Below are positions 9,601 to 19,837 of a stretch of 64,000 nt of DNA, piece after piece. The stretch comes from Tetrapyrgos nigripes. Taxonomy: Eukaryota; Basidiomycota; Agaricomycetes; Agaricales; Campanellaceae. The stretch lies in the NCBI GenBank assembly GCA_013368315.1, contig JAACJM010000184.1:1-64000 (forward strand), read 5' to 3'. Every line of letters begins with the position of its first letter. Position 1 is the first letter of the stretch. Made by a program: the position numbers and the translations under genes. Below the pieces are notes generated by a model, which was given only the letters and a program-made list of their open reading frames with translations, did no database searches and was not told where the DNA came from.

Positions 9601-11022
9601 TAGGATTTGGACTTACATGTTTCAGTTGCGGAAGATAGTACGACATGTGCGCTCAAGTCCCCAGCGTCGTGAAGCATGGTACAGAGAGATCCAACATGTC
9701 TACGCTGAGCTCACTGCCGAAAAGAGTGAGATGAAGCTGCTCATGCTGATTCTTGATGTGATTACGCGTTGGGGCTCAACTCATCAGATGATGCGTATGT
9801 ATGTTTCTTTTTGTTAGTTGTTCAGTCACTCACAATCCCATATCTACCATAGGCCGTGCTGGTGCCTTTCGTGACGCCATCGACAGCTACGCGTCACAGC
9901 ACTCTGATCTTCTGGACTATTGTCTCGACGAGAATGATTGGAACAACATTATCAAAGTAACCGGATGGTTGAAGACATTCCGTGCTGCAACAGTGCAAAT
10001 GTCTACTACAAAGACTCCTATGCTTTCCAGTACTTTGGAAGTCCTTCGGGAGTTGGAGGATGATATCAAGGAGATTATCCGCTCCTTGGGTACGTTTGAT
10101 GTTTCTGTTCATGTCCGTGATGCGCTCGTTGCTGCACACAGCAAACTCAGCGAGTACTTCTACAAGTTTGATGAATCTCCATTCTACACTTGGTCCATGT
10201 GTAAGTCTGTGTTATATTAATTTGCGAGTAATGTACTCACAAAATTGTTTACAGTATTAGATCCTCGCATCGACCGCGAGGCACTAGAAGCCGATTACGA
10301 GCAAGAACCGACACTCGCTGGACATCTCAACACATCTCGACAGAAACTCCGTGATTACTACACAGACAACTATCTTTCCAGCCGTACCTCATTAAATATG
10401 GCGTCTTCGGTGGACTCTATTGGGCCCTCTGATGTCGTTCATGTTGATGGATCTCCGCAAAAGAAATTCAAATCCAAGTACCATCGTAAGGTAGATGCTG
10501 TTCGTGATGAGCTCAACAAATTCTGGAAGCTGTCACCAGAGGATTCAACCTGTGATCCTATCACTTGGTGGGTAGGGCACAAGGTTACGTATCCTCACCT
10601 ATATCGTTTGGCTTTAGACATTTTTTGCATCCCAGGTATGTTGTTCTTCTTTTCTATTTCATATTCGAGTTCTTAACACTCTCACCAGGTTCTGCTGTTG
10701 CTGTGGAGCGCGTTTTTTCAGGCAGACGTGACACCATCTCCCTCCGCCGAGCGAGTCTTTCCGCTGAAACCATCAGGCTCCTCATGATTGCAAAACACAG
10801 GCTTTATCTAGCACGGAACCGTAAATAGGAACATTTTGTATTCATTAGCATTCGAATTAGTCCGTACTCTAGCCGTACCCCGTATACTGCCGTACCCAAC
10901 CCGTACCAGTACCGTATAAACATTTCTCGAAGCCCGTATGGTACGGTTACAGGTACCCTGTACCAGTATAGTACCAGTACGAAATACTGCCGTACCAGTA
11001 TACTGTACGGCGCGAAGCCCTA
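6606..11022 (+). mobile_element. Complete hAT transposon with perfect 8-bp target duplication
   Basis: The ends are TAGGGCTTCGCACCG (6606) and the complement of TAGGGCTTCGCGCCG (11022). They are flanked by identical 8-bp copies of GGTGCGGG (6598-6605 and 11023-11030), the duplication length expected for hAT. About 180 bp inside each end is packed with short direct and inverted CGTAC/GTACGG motifs, likely transposase binding sites. The 4417-bp body holds one gene whose 15 exons join in frame without a stop. Terminal repeats, target duplication and transposase are all preserved, so this copy looks young and possibly active. Confidence 0.95.
7230..10828 (+). CDS. hAT-family transposase, 15 exons, 948 aa
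   Basis: Exons: 7230-7347, 7405-7658, 7712-7864, 7917-7997, 8046-8214, 8268-8491, 8548-8766, 8831-8936, 8986-9089, 9147-9296, 9349-9579, 9626-9794, 9853-10200, 10255-10635, 10689-10828. All have GT-AG borders and sum to 2847 nt. Residues 40-200 are Lys/Asp/Glu-rich with likely nuclear signals (RRRKPKKKKTK); 210-275 may form a BED-like zinc finger. The RNase H-like core shows LSIDAWTSSNQHAF with the first catalytic Asp at about 417 and IVMDNATNNDTM with the second at about 483. RCMPHTIHLAAIK follows. The C-terminal dimerisation block SAVAVERVFSGRR (about 904-916) holds the probable third acid, Glu 909. It catalyses cut-and-paste transposition in the nucleus. An in-frame ATG at 7125 could add 35 residues. 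Confidence 0.93.
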
Positions 11023-11030
11023 GGTGCGGG
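11023..11030. repeat. hAT target-site duplication, right copy (GGTGCGGG)
   Basis: Identical to 6598-6605. Confidence 0.93.
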
Positions 11031-11195
11031 CCAGGTGCGGACCAGCCAATACCCGACGCATCTAACTAACTGTTGCTCTCTATTGCTATCTGTGCTCAAT
11101 GCTGCATTTAAAACTTAGGAAAATAGCTTATAAGTAATGAAAGATCAATATACATGCGTTAGTACCTTCAACGTTGAGAAAAGCTCGTCTCGACG

Positions 11196-12292
11196 TTATT
11201 CGGGGCTACCCGATGCCAATTCCCACGCCTCTTGAGAGCCCCGTTCTCTCTTTGCCTCGACTCGGCTTGTATTAACAAGCACGCAGCCTGACCAGGTAGG
11301 ATCATCGTCAGGCCGTCCTGCAAGGAGGGCAAAGATGACACCATTCTGGTCAATGATCGGGGTTGCCCTCCTGAGAGAAAATGTGAGCAAGAAATAAAGG
11401 TAATAGCACTGTGACTCACTGGCCATCCCATTGATACTCCTCAAAGTGGAACTGTGAATGCTCTCCTACTAGATCCTCCAGCCAATATCCATCATTGCTG
11501 TAGAGGCCATCTTCGCGTTGACCAGTGTATGCAGTTGCAGTAGGCGACGAATCTTGCTCAAAGGAAAATGTCGCGTTGACTTGCGGAGCATGCTTGACAT
11601 GCTTGGCGACCGAAGAGGCGGGTGGGGCCTTCTCCTGAAGGTCGGCGGTCTTCTTCTTCTTCTTGTTCTTTTTACTTTGGGCCTTGCTCCGCTTCATTTT
11701 GCGCTGACGTGTATTTGAGAGGACAGGTCCTTCAACTAGCTCAGACTCGGACTCGTCACCAAGGGCAGGAGTGGCATCGTTATGAGAAGGCACAGGCGAT
11801 GACGATTGTGAAGATTGTGGTGAGGGAGTTAACGAGGACAGCGGCGAGAGAGAAGGAAGGGAACTGTTGTCACTGTAGTCTACTTCATCGAGATGATCAC
11901 GCATACCCTCATTAAGAACGAAATCTAACAGTGTTGTAGGGAAGCAGAAGTCAGGCGTGGTTATCCCCGAATACTCCTGTGTACCTGTAGAGATGTCAGC
12001 GTGGCATTCCACAACACGTCAAACACAGTTGACGCGTCAAAAACAAGGCAGCTGCATCCAAATCATAGGCTATCTCTATGCTCAGCCTCTGGAGTGATGT
12101 TCGTAAGACTACAGCCTGTACATCTTCAGAATTCCTGTTGCGCAGGTATTCAAAGGGTACGGCTTTGTCTGATCAACATCGGTCCAATGGTTGAAGATAG
12201 GATAGCCGAAAACGCGGACGCGTCCTGAAGAGACTGTAGGGATACAACTCACTGGCATCGGGTCTTCTGGGGCCTCGCAGTTTGATCCTCAT
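11196..12292 (-). CDS. Uncharacterised Agaricomycete protein, probably 3'-truncated
   Basis: The first exon is short: ATG at 12292, MRIKLRGPRRPDA, with a GTGAGT donor after 12253. A middle exon near 12165-12040 reads YLRNRNSEDVQAVVLRTSLQ. The main exon (about 11990-11424) encodes a Ser/Pro-rich, then Lys-rich (MKRSKAQSKKNKKKKK) region ending EEYQWDGQ. A GTGAGT...CTCAG intron joins it in frame to RATPIIDQNGVIFALLAGRP and DDDPTW. This I-D-x-x-G-x-I-x-A-x-L-A-G-R-P block starts a domain I recall from a large family of Agaricomycete hypothetical proteins. Expected downstream blocks are missing: KRRGNWHR appears out of frame and the gene stops at 11196, about 170 bp from the hAT end. The middle splice is unresolved. 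Function unknown. Confidence 0.5.
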
Positions 12293-12457
12293 GGTGGTAG
12301 CAGCGAAAGGTTGAGTAATCGATGCATTTAGGTGTGTAGGTCCAGGCATGCCTGATGCGAAGTTTGATAATCATGCCGTACTAGCATGATCGTGTTTGTG
12401 CCAGCCACATATTAATAGCCGATATCACACTCATCGCTCTCATAGCTCACTTCCGCC

Positions 12458-13606
12458 ATGGGTCGTATTGTCTGTGTTGGCCCTCGCAGTAGCAAAGTCA
12501 CTAGCACACCAATGCGCATTGGAGTCAGTAACAAAATGTACGTATCCTTTTTATTATGCGTATAGATCTTTACTTACAGTTTAGCAGACAGTGGCGGCCT
12601 GGGGGTATTCCTGGGACACACCCGCCATTCCCCTTGAATATCAAATGTGATACTGACGACGAAGCAGAGCGTGTCTACCATACCCTGCAGCCCTGGATTG
12701 AAGAACATCTCCACCTTCCCCCATCGACTTTAATCGCTACATTGCAGACCGACCGTGATATTCAAGAGCTCAGTCAATTGGTAGATAGGGTCCCAGGTCG
12801 AAAATATTGGGCAGTTCGTCTAGGTAACAAAGTGGGCTTGTACTTCAACAGGTGAGCAGCAGCTTGATATTATTTTCGGATGGAACACTTACCTCCTCAA
12901 AGTGCTGATGCGATTGAGAGCCTGGACCAATCTGGTGCAGACAAGTTCCGCCGTGCATTTGTCTTCGATGCCTTCGTTCCAGCTCTTTGTGGAATGATCA
13001 GTCCCGACCCTACACTCCTGAATCCGACTCATGACTACAACCCTCTCGCCGACATCAGTGAAGCTGCACAGCTTCGCGCGGAAGCTCTCACCTATGTACC
13101 CCAGCTGTCATTTAATGGGCAGCAGCCTGACGTGCAAGCTGCTCAAGCTGCTTCTCCGCCGCCTGCAATGTCCTTTCCATCGGCATCCCAGACACACTCC
13201 AGCGTCATCAATCTTGCACTTGAGATCGTTCCACCTGGTATGTGGTTATCTTGTTCTTTAGACCATTTTCTGATGGGGCACATGTTTGATAGGTACCCCC
13301 TCACGAGCCAGGCTCAGCCCATCCGTTTCGCGCCAATCAACTCCACAGAGAGGACCGGCGTCCGGTCGTACTCCTAGGCGGCAAGGAACTCCGGCTACTC
13401 CTGGGCGTACGTTGAACCGGAAGCTTGGCTACTGGCCGAGACAGTACTTGGTCAGTCACGGCTACGATGAGAGTGAAGTGCAAGAGATCGAGGAACTGTT
13501 GGGAGTGGTGGACGGCATAGAGGACTTTAGGGCTTCGTTGGAAGATGTCGTCTCTGTTTCGGACTCTGTGGCTGATTTTCTGTGGGCTATGATTCAGGAT
13601 TTGTAG
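12458..13606 (+). CDS. Uncharacterised protein with RNase H1 N-terminal/viroplasmin-like segment, 330 aa
   Basis: Exons 12458-12537, 12588-12851, 12903-13237 and 13293-13606 have GT-AG borders and join in frame to 993 nt. The start sits in a good context (CCGCCATGGG). Residues 28-95 are uncharacterised. Residues 97-150 (GRKYWAVRLGNKVGLYFN, then ADKFRRAFVFDAFVPAL) match the pattern of the viroplasmin-like N-terminal domain of RNase H1: aromatic-x-V-R-x-G...G-x-Y, then an F-x-x-F core. That domain binds RNA/DNA hybrids or double-stranded RNA. Residues 150-240 are Ala/Pro-rich, 240-280 basic with repeated TPxR motifs, and 280-330 acidic and helical. The catalytic RNase H domain is absent. The next gene starts 121 bp downstream on the same strand. 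The domain call is inference from pattern. Confidence 0.7.
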
Positions 13607-13727
13607 AATATGATTTTGATTGTCGCTTACAATGTATTTGCAATTTCCTACCAAATTTACAAAGTGTTTTCTTGTTAGATTACTGTTCAGCCACTGAAAG
13701 ATTACACAACACCACCTCCCTTCACTG

Positions 13728-15396
13728 ATGCCCACCTTTGAACGTCTTCTACGTGCTGCTAAAAAGAACGGCACTTCGACGCGTCGACCATCAAGATACC
13801 GTGCACCTGGAGACCGCATCAAGTTGACGAATGCCCAAAAGGCTGAGAAGAAAAAAGCACGCGAGGACGACAAACAGCTTTTTCAAGCACGACTTGTGAA
13901 AGCTTATTTATTGGTTCTGGCGGAAGCGACTGCAATGAAGGAAGAGTTTGGGAAGCATGATGTGAAGTGGTACATGGATGAAATTATGCAGACTTACCGG
14001 CTGAAGCAGAAGAAAAAAAGCCTGGGTCCTTTCCAAGCGTTCGTGCACCTACAGATGGCGGAAATAAATTCAGGTAGGTACCAGAGAACTCTTCAACATG
14101 GAATATACTTAATGATCACAGAGATTCCAGAGGGGCAGCCTCGAAAGAAAGTTTGCGAGTGCATGCATGACATTTCCGAAAAATGGAAGGCGATGTCGAA
14201 GGCAGAGCAAACGGAGGCGACGGAGGCAGCGTTGAAGACTCTAGTGGACAACAGGGAGAACAAGCTGCTGGCATCCCATAACAGCGCTCTGAGTGCCTAC
14301 CACGATTACCGCACTACCATGGAGGATGCGAGGCTAATGGTGAGCTAGATCAGACTTTCTGGTTGTGCAGTTGTAACTCATCCTACATACCTGAACAGCT
14401 TCAACGGCTGAATGCTCGGACAGGCATCGAATCCGTAATTATGTGCGTGCGCTCGAACTCTGAGCATTTCAACCCGCCAGATGCATGGTGCACGAGCGAA
14501 CGTGTCGCGTCTTTCTTTCAGTTGGCCTATAAAGAGAGTCCGGGTGCAATGGCTACCCGGCTGGAGGGATATTGCATTGCTGGTATTGAAGGGGTTACAC
14601 GAAACTACGTCCAGGAAACAGTTGAGATGAAGAAGGAGCTGGTGCAGATTATCACCGGGAAACTGCGTGAGTAGCAAACGGCTTCGATATAATGAGAGTA
14701 CTCACATTGTCGCTTGCAGAGGCTGCTGGCGGCAAGCATAAAATTCCAAGGATGTATTACAAGAATTTCGACGACCATATCACCAAAAAATACGGCGTGA
14801 AGTTGATAAACTGGCCTTTGGAGAAGTTCTGCAACCCTAGCGAACTCTCTACGCGTGTGGAGATCCAGATCGTCAAGAACGCCTTCGAGTCTGGCACGAC
14901 ATACTTCTACAAGATGACCAATGCTGAAAAGGCAGAATGGGAGGAGCAGCAATTCCAGGCGGCGGTAAGAGAGACCGAACAACAGGCTGCGACTCCCGAA
15001 CAGCCACAGCAAAGTCTAACAGCGGCTGTTCCTGCTCCAGATGATTCTGTTCCATCCGCTGGTAGTCCGGCCACTACGTCAGGTCCACCTCCCGCTCCCG
15101 AGACTGCTCTTATCGTTCCACCTGCAGACTCGTCACCTTCCGTCACGGTCACATCCCAGATAACACCTGCGTCTGATCCAATCCCGGCTGCTACAGCAAC
15201 CGAGAAGCCCAGGCGTGGAAGGAAGCGGAAAACTGTGGGTGAGTCGTCTGGGGCTGAAATCAACTTCGTCAATTCGATGTCGGTCACGGGTCCAAATGGT
15301 GCGGTGGTTATGCAAAGGCCTCCACGGAAGCAGCGGTCTGATAAAGGAGTGAAGAGAAAGAAGGTGGACGAAAACGAGCAGGTGAACGCGGAATAG
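13728..15396 (+). CDS. Uncharacterised Agaricomycete protein with HMG-box-like stretch, 502 aa
   Basis: Exons 13728-14073, 14122-14339, 14399-14666 and 14720-15396 join in frame to 1509 nt. The first intron is 48 nt without an in-frame stop, so its retention would also be coding. Residues 1-50 are basic. Residues 95-165 (LGPFQAFVHLQMAEIN, then GQPRKKVCECMHDISEKW and MSKAEQTE) look like an HMG-box fold: an aromatic/basic first helix, then W-x-x-M-S-x-A-E. A central helical region (residues 190-335) ends with the conserved-looking FDDHITKKYGVKLINWPL. The C terminus (residues 350-450) is a Pro/Ala/Thr-rich linker, followed by basic GRKRKTVGE and KQRSDKGVKRKK, likely nuclear signals. I recall similar proteins as a multicopy Agaricomycete family of unknown role; DNA binding is inferred. 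Confidence 0.75.
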
Positions 15397-16038
15397 GAGA
15401 AAGCTTTTTTACGTGTAGTCCAATGTACACGCGTTTAGCTACCTAAGTCATTATATATGTCTATGTTATGTTAGTCATGCCTTCTGAATGATAGAGGGAG
15501 GTTACGCACATAGAGAGGTACTAGTGTTGAGGCCATTGCCAAAGGGACTTGTAAACGATTTCGAACCAACAGATGACATAATCAGGAGGAGGGATAGCCG
15601 AGGGAACATCGAGCAAGGAAGTATGAGGGCGGATGATATAAGCGTCGGGGGGGACTAAGCGAAGGACAGCGAGCGGACGCTCATGATGGTGATGGTCGGT
15701 GTGAGAAGTCGTGATCGTGACATTGTTGATGACGAGACGGAACGGAACGGTCATCTCGGGTTTGATCACTCCCGGATGTACTTCCGAAGAGACTCAGTAG
15801 TTCTCAGTAGGTACCTACTTCATATGGGAAGGGTTTTGCGTTTCCTTAGAAGTGAAAAGTATGCAATATTCGTGGAATTATTGGCAGTGTCTGACTTATA
15901 ACAACTTTCGTTAGTACAGTATTGCCTCAACCGGGTGCGCTCGGCATTACTATAGTATTGGTATGTTGTGATGTTGAGGTGCAGAAACACACTTTTTTTA
16001 CAGATATATCTTATATCAGTAGTAGTGATGTGATCTAT

Positions 16039-16062
16039 CCGTCGAGCGGATATTTTTGTCTT
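16039..16062 (+). repeat. Solo terminus of the 4395-5020 foldback family
   Basis: CCGTCGAGCGGA followed by TTTGTCTTTTCGGCGTG matches the right end of the element at 4395-5020. No partner arm was seen nearby. It is followed by the sequence TTTCTGCGTGTGGCTATG, which recurs at 60580. Confidence 0.5.
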
Positions 16063-16278
16063 TTCGGCGTGCGAATAAAATGAGGACGAGTTTTCTACAC
16101 TCGGTTTCTGCGTGTGGCTATGTTTACAGCCTCCCGATTTTCTTTTTCCATCACTTGCCACTAGTATTAAGCTCCGGGCCGCAACTCTCACTGCCTTTTT
16201 TCATCCTCTTCGCAAGTTAGAAAACCTACATGTTTCATTTTTATTTTCATTTCTTGTATTTTCAACATTACCTTCTGG

Positions 16279-16312
16279 CCTCGTACTCGCCGCGCCTTGG
16301 CGCTGGCCCACA
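16279..16312 (+). repeat. GC hairpin motif, copy 1
   Basis: CTCGTACTCGCCGCGCC followed by TTGGCGCTGGCCCACA. The GCC...GGC arms can pair as a short hairpin, followed by CTTTCAT. Four other copies are at 16795, 31817, 61145 and 61215. Confidence 0.55.
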
Positions 16313-16794
16313 ACTCTTTCATGATCCATCCTATGCCTACGGTTATCCAGCTCACTCGTCCTCGCATTCGCATTCCCACTTCCTATCCCCCTGGGCTAGT
16401 CAGTCCAGTCTGGCCGAGGTCCTTTCGGAAACCGTAATAGGGCTAGGGACAATAAGAAAAGGGAACTAAAGGAGCCCGACAGTCATTCAGTCAATCATAC
16501 CAACCGGCGACTTTGACCGCAAGTCATTAGGTGTCAGTAATTCCTTTCCTCAAGCGTCCCCACGTTCTGCTCATCAACCCAAGGGGGAGGCGGGCCGAAT
16601 ATCCGGCACATTGGGTAGGGGGGGGAGGGGGGGTCAGGTCTGGCCAAACTTTTTTTTGACGGCATCCAACTGGGAGTCTAGGAAGACCCTATGTAGGAGC
16701 TGATCAATGTCAACAGAGGTCAACGAACGTCAGTTAAAGTTTTAAACCTGTTCCGAGGTGTTCTAGTACCTTTTCGTAGCTACAGTGTATGAAA

Positions 16795-16833
16795 GGGGTG
16801 TGGGCCAGCGCTGAGGCGTGGCGAGTACAAGGC
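16795..16833 (-). repeat. GC hairpin motif, copy 2 (inverted)
   Basis: GGGGTGTGGGCCAGCGCTGA followed by GGCGTGGCGAGTACAAGG; the inverse orientation of copy 1, 480 bp away. Confidence 0.55.
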
Positions 16834-18256
16834 CGGAGGTCTTTAAAATGCCAAAACATACATTACATTTATCGAACTTCATTTGTATCCACCATCAAAA
16901 TTTCATTGTCTTTTCTTTCTTCACTGGGTCAGATGAGAGTATTATGAATTTCAGATTCCGTACAAGCGTGGCGTCTCCGAAGACCAAACCCAGCCAGTCT
17001 ATGACAAATTGGCTGACCAAAAAACCAGTACTCAACCCATCAACAGTCTCTGCACCTCCTGTCGTTATCCCTGTCATTCCCATCGCGCAGTCAACCCCAA
17101 GCCATTCGTCAAGTCTAGAGCAGAAATGTCAAGACTCTTTCACTTAGCCTTGGCCACTTATTCCACAAGAAGCTGCAAATACGCAACACATACTTGTCAT
17201 GAGTGGAGTTGGGGTAAGCCTGGACATCTGACTTGGACGTTGGAGGAGGCCCGGACGAACACCCTTCAGCCAGAGCACAGCCACGACGCCGCCATCACGT
17301 GTATTTTCGCAACGCGGCGCGACCGACACGACGCAGTTTTATGACTCGTCTCAAACTCAACCCACCTCAACTGCGGGTAGGATATTAAAAGGCATAGATC
17401 TTGGAAATATCGTGCCTATTTGAGTCAGTATACCTCGGAATCTACATATGTCCGGGAAGTAGTAATACCTGTTTCTTGCCTGATTGTCGTTGACATTACA
17501 TACTGACATTAGATACTTATTGTTCAGCTTTAATTCAACTTAACTGTTTTGACTCGACGCTGAAGCGCAGAAGGATCTAAAGCAATTCTCAAGTGCTTCA
17601 CAGAAGTATGTAATTGATGACTCGCGAACGCCAAAGACAAGCAATATCGTCCCGGAAGGGCAAAACCACCGACATCGACGATGCCTACATATGAAGCTAT
17701 GTAGCAAGGCAGGTACCAGCCACATCTCAGGTTAATTAAATCGTCCATTCGGAACTATTCTTGCCCCAGTGGGCTACAAGTAGAATATCTACTAGTATCC
17801 TCTCGCTTCAGGACGCGGAATTTCGACTCCTGAAGCATGAAGCTCCTTAAAATCTCCCCATCGTCTTGGGTCATCATCGTCAGAACTTTGAACACTGCTG
17901 AGTACAAGCCGTCCTAGTCACTAAGGCACACATCTCAAATGGGACATATAGAGTTGAAGTTTGTTACAAGTATAATTGGCCGTTGGGAAAGGTTCGTTGA
18001 ACTTGATGTACTTCTTTGAAATATACTGTATACAAATACGGAGATACTGTACGATGGATTGAAATGCCAATCCCCTCTGACTCATGATTTCCAGGGTTTT
18101 AGAATTCTATAGTATACATACGTACTGATGACAACGAGACGCGTCTATGCGTACCTCGACGGGGATCACACCCCACCAATATTTTCCTATCCACCGAGTC
18201 ATGAACGTTCAAACGTACAGGATACGGAGGTCCTCTTTATCCAGTATTTCTCAGGG

Positions 18257-18266
18257 TATAAAAAGG
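18257..18266 (+). promoter_or_regulatory. TATA box of the LysM gene
   Basis: TATAAAAAGG lies 121 bp upstream of the LysM start codon, a normal distance for a fungal core promoter. The 5' leader between them is CT-rich. Confidence 0.6.
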
Positions 18267-18377
18267 AGCAAGTCCTAAGCCAATTTCCTCAGTGGCATCA
18301 TCGACGTCCTCCCCTCTCCAGCTCCTCAAATTTGACACTTACTTACTCTCCACAACATTCTCCAACTTGAAGCTATC

Positions 18378-19034
18378 ATGTTCTCCTGGGTCCGCGTTTC
18401 CGTTCTCGTCGTCGCATTAACTTTGGGTAAGTATACGTTCATCGTTGCATCCCCACCATATCAGGTTTCGTATTTACACGTTCTGACTCTCTCTTTCTGC
18501 CTCTTCTGTATAGCAACAGGCTCCAACGCGCAATCCCAAGCCCAATGTGCCCGTAACTACACCGTCCATTTGGGAGATTTCTGCGACGGGATTTCTGCCG
18601 CTCAACACACCTCCACCTTCCAGCTCGCCAACGCCAATCAAGGCGTTATCAACGCTGATTGTAGTAATCTCGCAGTTGGAATGGTTCGTGCTCCTTCTCA
18701 AGTCTTCCATTTAGCTTATAATTACTCTTCACGTTGACTTTACCCTTCGACTTGATCTGTTCAGCCCCTCTGCCTCGGCGATCTCGGCAAAGACTGTTCC
18801 ACCGTCACCGTCGTTGAATCTGGTGTTGGATGTGCAACTATTGCTGATAATGCTGGGATTCCTCTCGATACGTTACTTCATAACAACCCGAATGTTAATG
18901 CTGATTGCACTAATATTTATCCTGGAGAAGTATGTCTTGGATTCTTGACTCGGAGTTTAAGTTGAACTGATGAATCTTTGACTTTTCTTTGTTTGCAGGT
19001 TCTGTGCACTTCTGGTGGATTGTTCAATTATTGA
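18378..19034 (+). CDS. Secreted protein with two LysM domains, 139 aa
   Basis: Exons 18378-18426, 18514-18683, 18765-18929 and 18999-19034 have GT-AG borders and total 420 nt. Residues 1-22 are a signal peptide (MFSWVRVSVLVVALTLATGS...). LysM 1 spans about 28-77 (CARNYTVHLGDFCDGISAAQ, then FQLANANQGV and CSNLAVGMPLC). LysM 2 spans about 83-133 (STVTVVESGVGCATIADNAG, then LLHNNPNVNADC and IYPGEVLC). The Y/V-T-V-x-x-G-D/V start, the N-x-x-V-N-A-D-C turn and the L-x-x-G-x-x-L/V-C end are typical fungal LysM signatures, with cysteines for disulphides. Such proteins bind chitin oligomers outside the cell, where they shield hyphae or suppress host recognition, or act on the fungus's own wall. There is no catalytic domain or GPI signal. 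The TATA box is at 18257. Confidence 0.92.
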
Positions 19035-19837
19035 AGTGCGAAGGAGAAAGGGTCGAGTGGAAATTCAGTAAGATACGGCCTTAGGTATAAGTACTATGCA
19101 TCATATTGGAGGATACGTCCACAGGGAATATGATGGACGTCTTCAATTCTTAAAGTAAAAATGTCTCTCAAACGAGACTGACCGATTAATTGGATCCTAG
19201 ATAGGGTCGAAGCTTCATGCGGGACGCAGCGATTGAAGAAGGTCTGTAATGGTAGCCTACGATCAGAGATATATTATAGCAGTTCAAAATATCTGCACAA
19301 ACTCACGTTTATTAGCTGTGGCGTAGAGAGTATGTCCTTGCGATGATGCGGACTGCTCTGCACATGTATGCCTTTGTTACATGTCATATGAACTGAATTT
19401 TTATAACTGTTTTCTGGTCTCAGGCTCTGACTATAGCGACTGGATAGACTTGGAGGACTTTCTGGGAAACTGGGACTCTGGACTTTCTGGAGAGGATGTG
19501 ACAAGAGTAGGTACTTTATCTTATATACGGTAGTAGCTAGGGAATACTACAGATCTTGTACAGCTATGTACGAAGGAAGTTTCAACAGTAAATGAAAATA
19601 AGAAGAAATTTCAAACGAAACAAGTGAGAAAGGAACAAAGTAAGAAATTAGAACGCGTTTGAAGATGCAGAAAATACGATAAGCTCCGATAGAGTCCATA
19701 GCAATCAGATAATCAAAACGGTGATGGAGACGAAGTAGAGGAAAAGATAAGAATACAAGAAAAACACGAAATGGACTTGTGACTGAAGTATGAGGACTAA
19801 TGTAGATACCAGAACTTAATGGTACTACATCAGATCA
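19035..19837. other. Intergenic between convergent LysM and laccase genes
   Basis: About 800 bp with no supported gene. It must hold the 3' ends of both convergent genes; no clear polyadenylation pattern could be assigned. Confidence 0.5.

Larger units (their letters stand above)
15397..18256. other. Intergenic, repeat relics, no supported gene
   Basis: A minus-strand open frame at 15769-15521 (LRLVPPDAYIIRPHTSLL) could be a gene fragment but has no recognisable family. The rest holds a solo foldback terminus, two copies of a GC hairpin, a G-rich run and a CACGTG-containing promoter-like block near 17293, listed separately or as findings. Other open frames are short and overlap on both strands. 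Confidence 0.5.

Noticed and set aside
6606..15396. hAT element plus the downstream genes as one large mobile unit
   Set aside because: The hAT termini and 8-bp duplications close at 11022-11030, before those genes.
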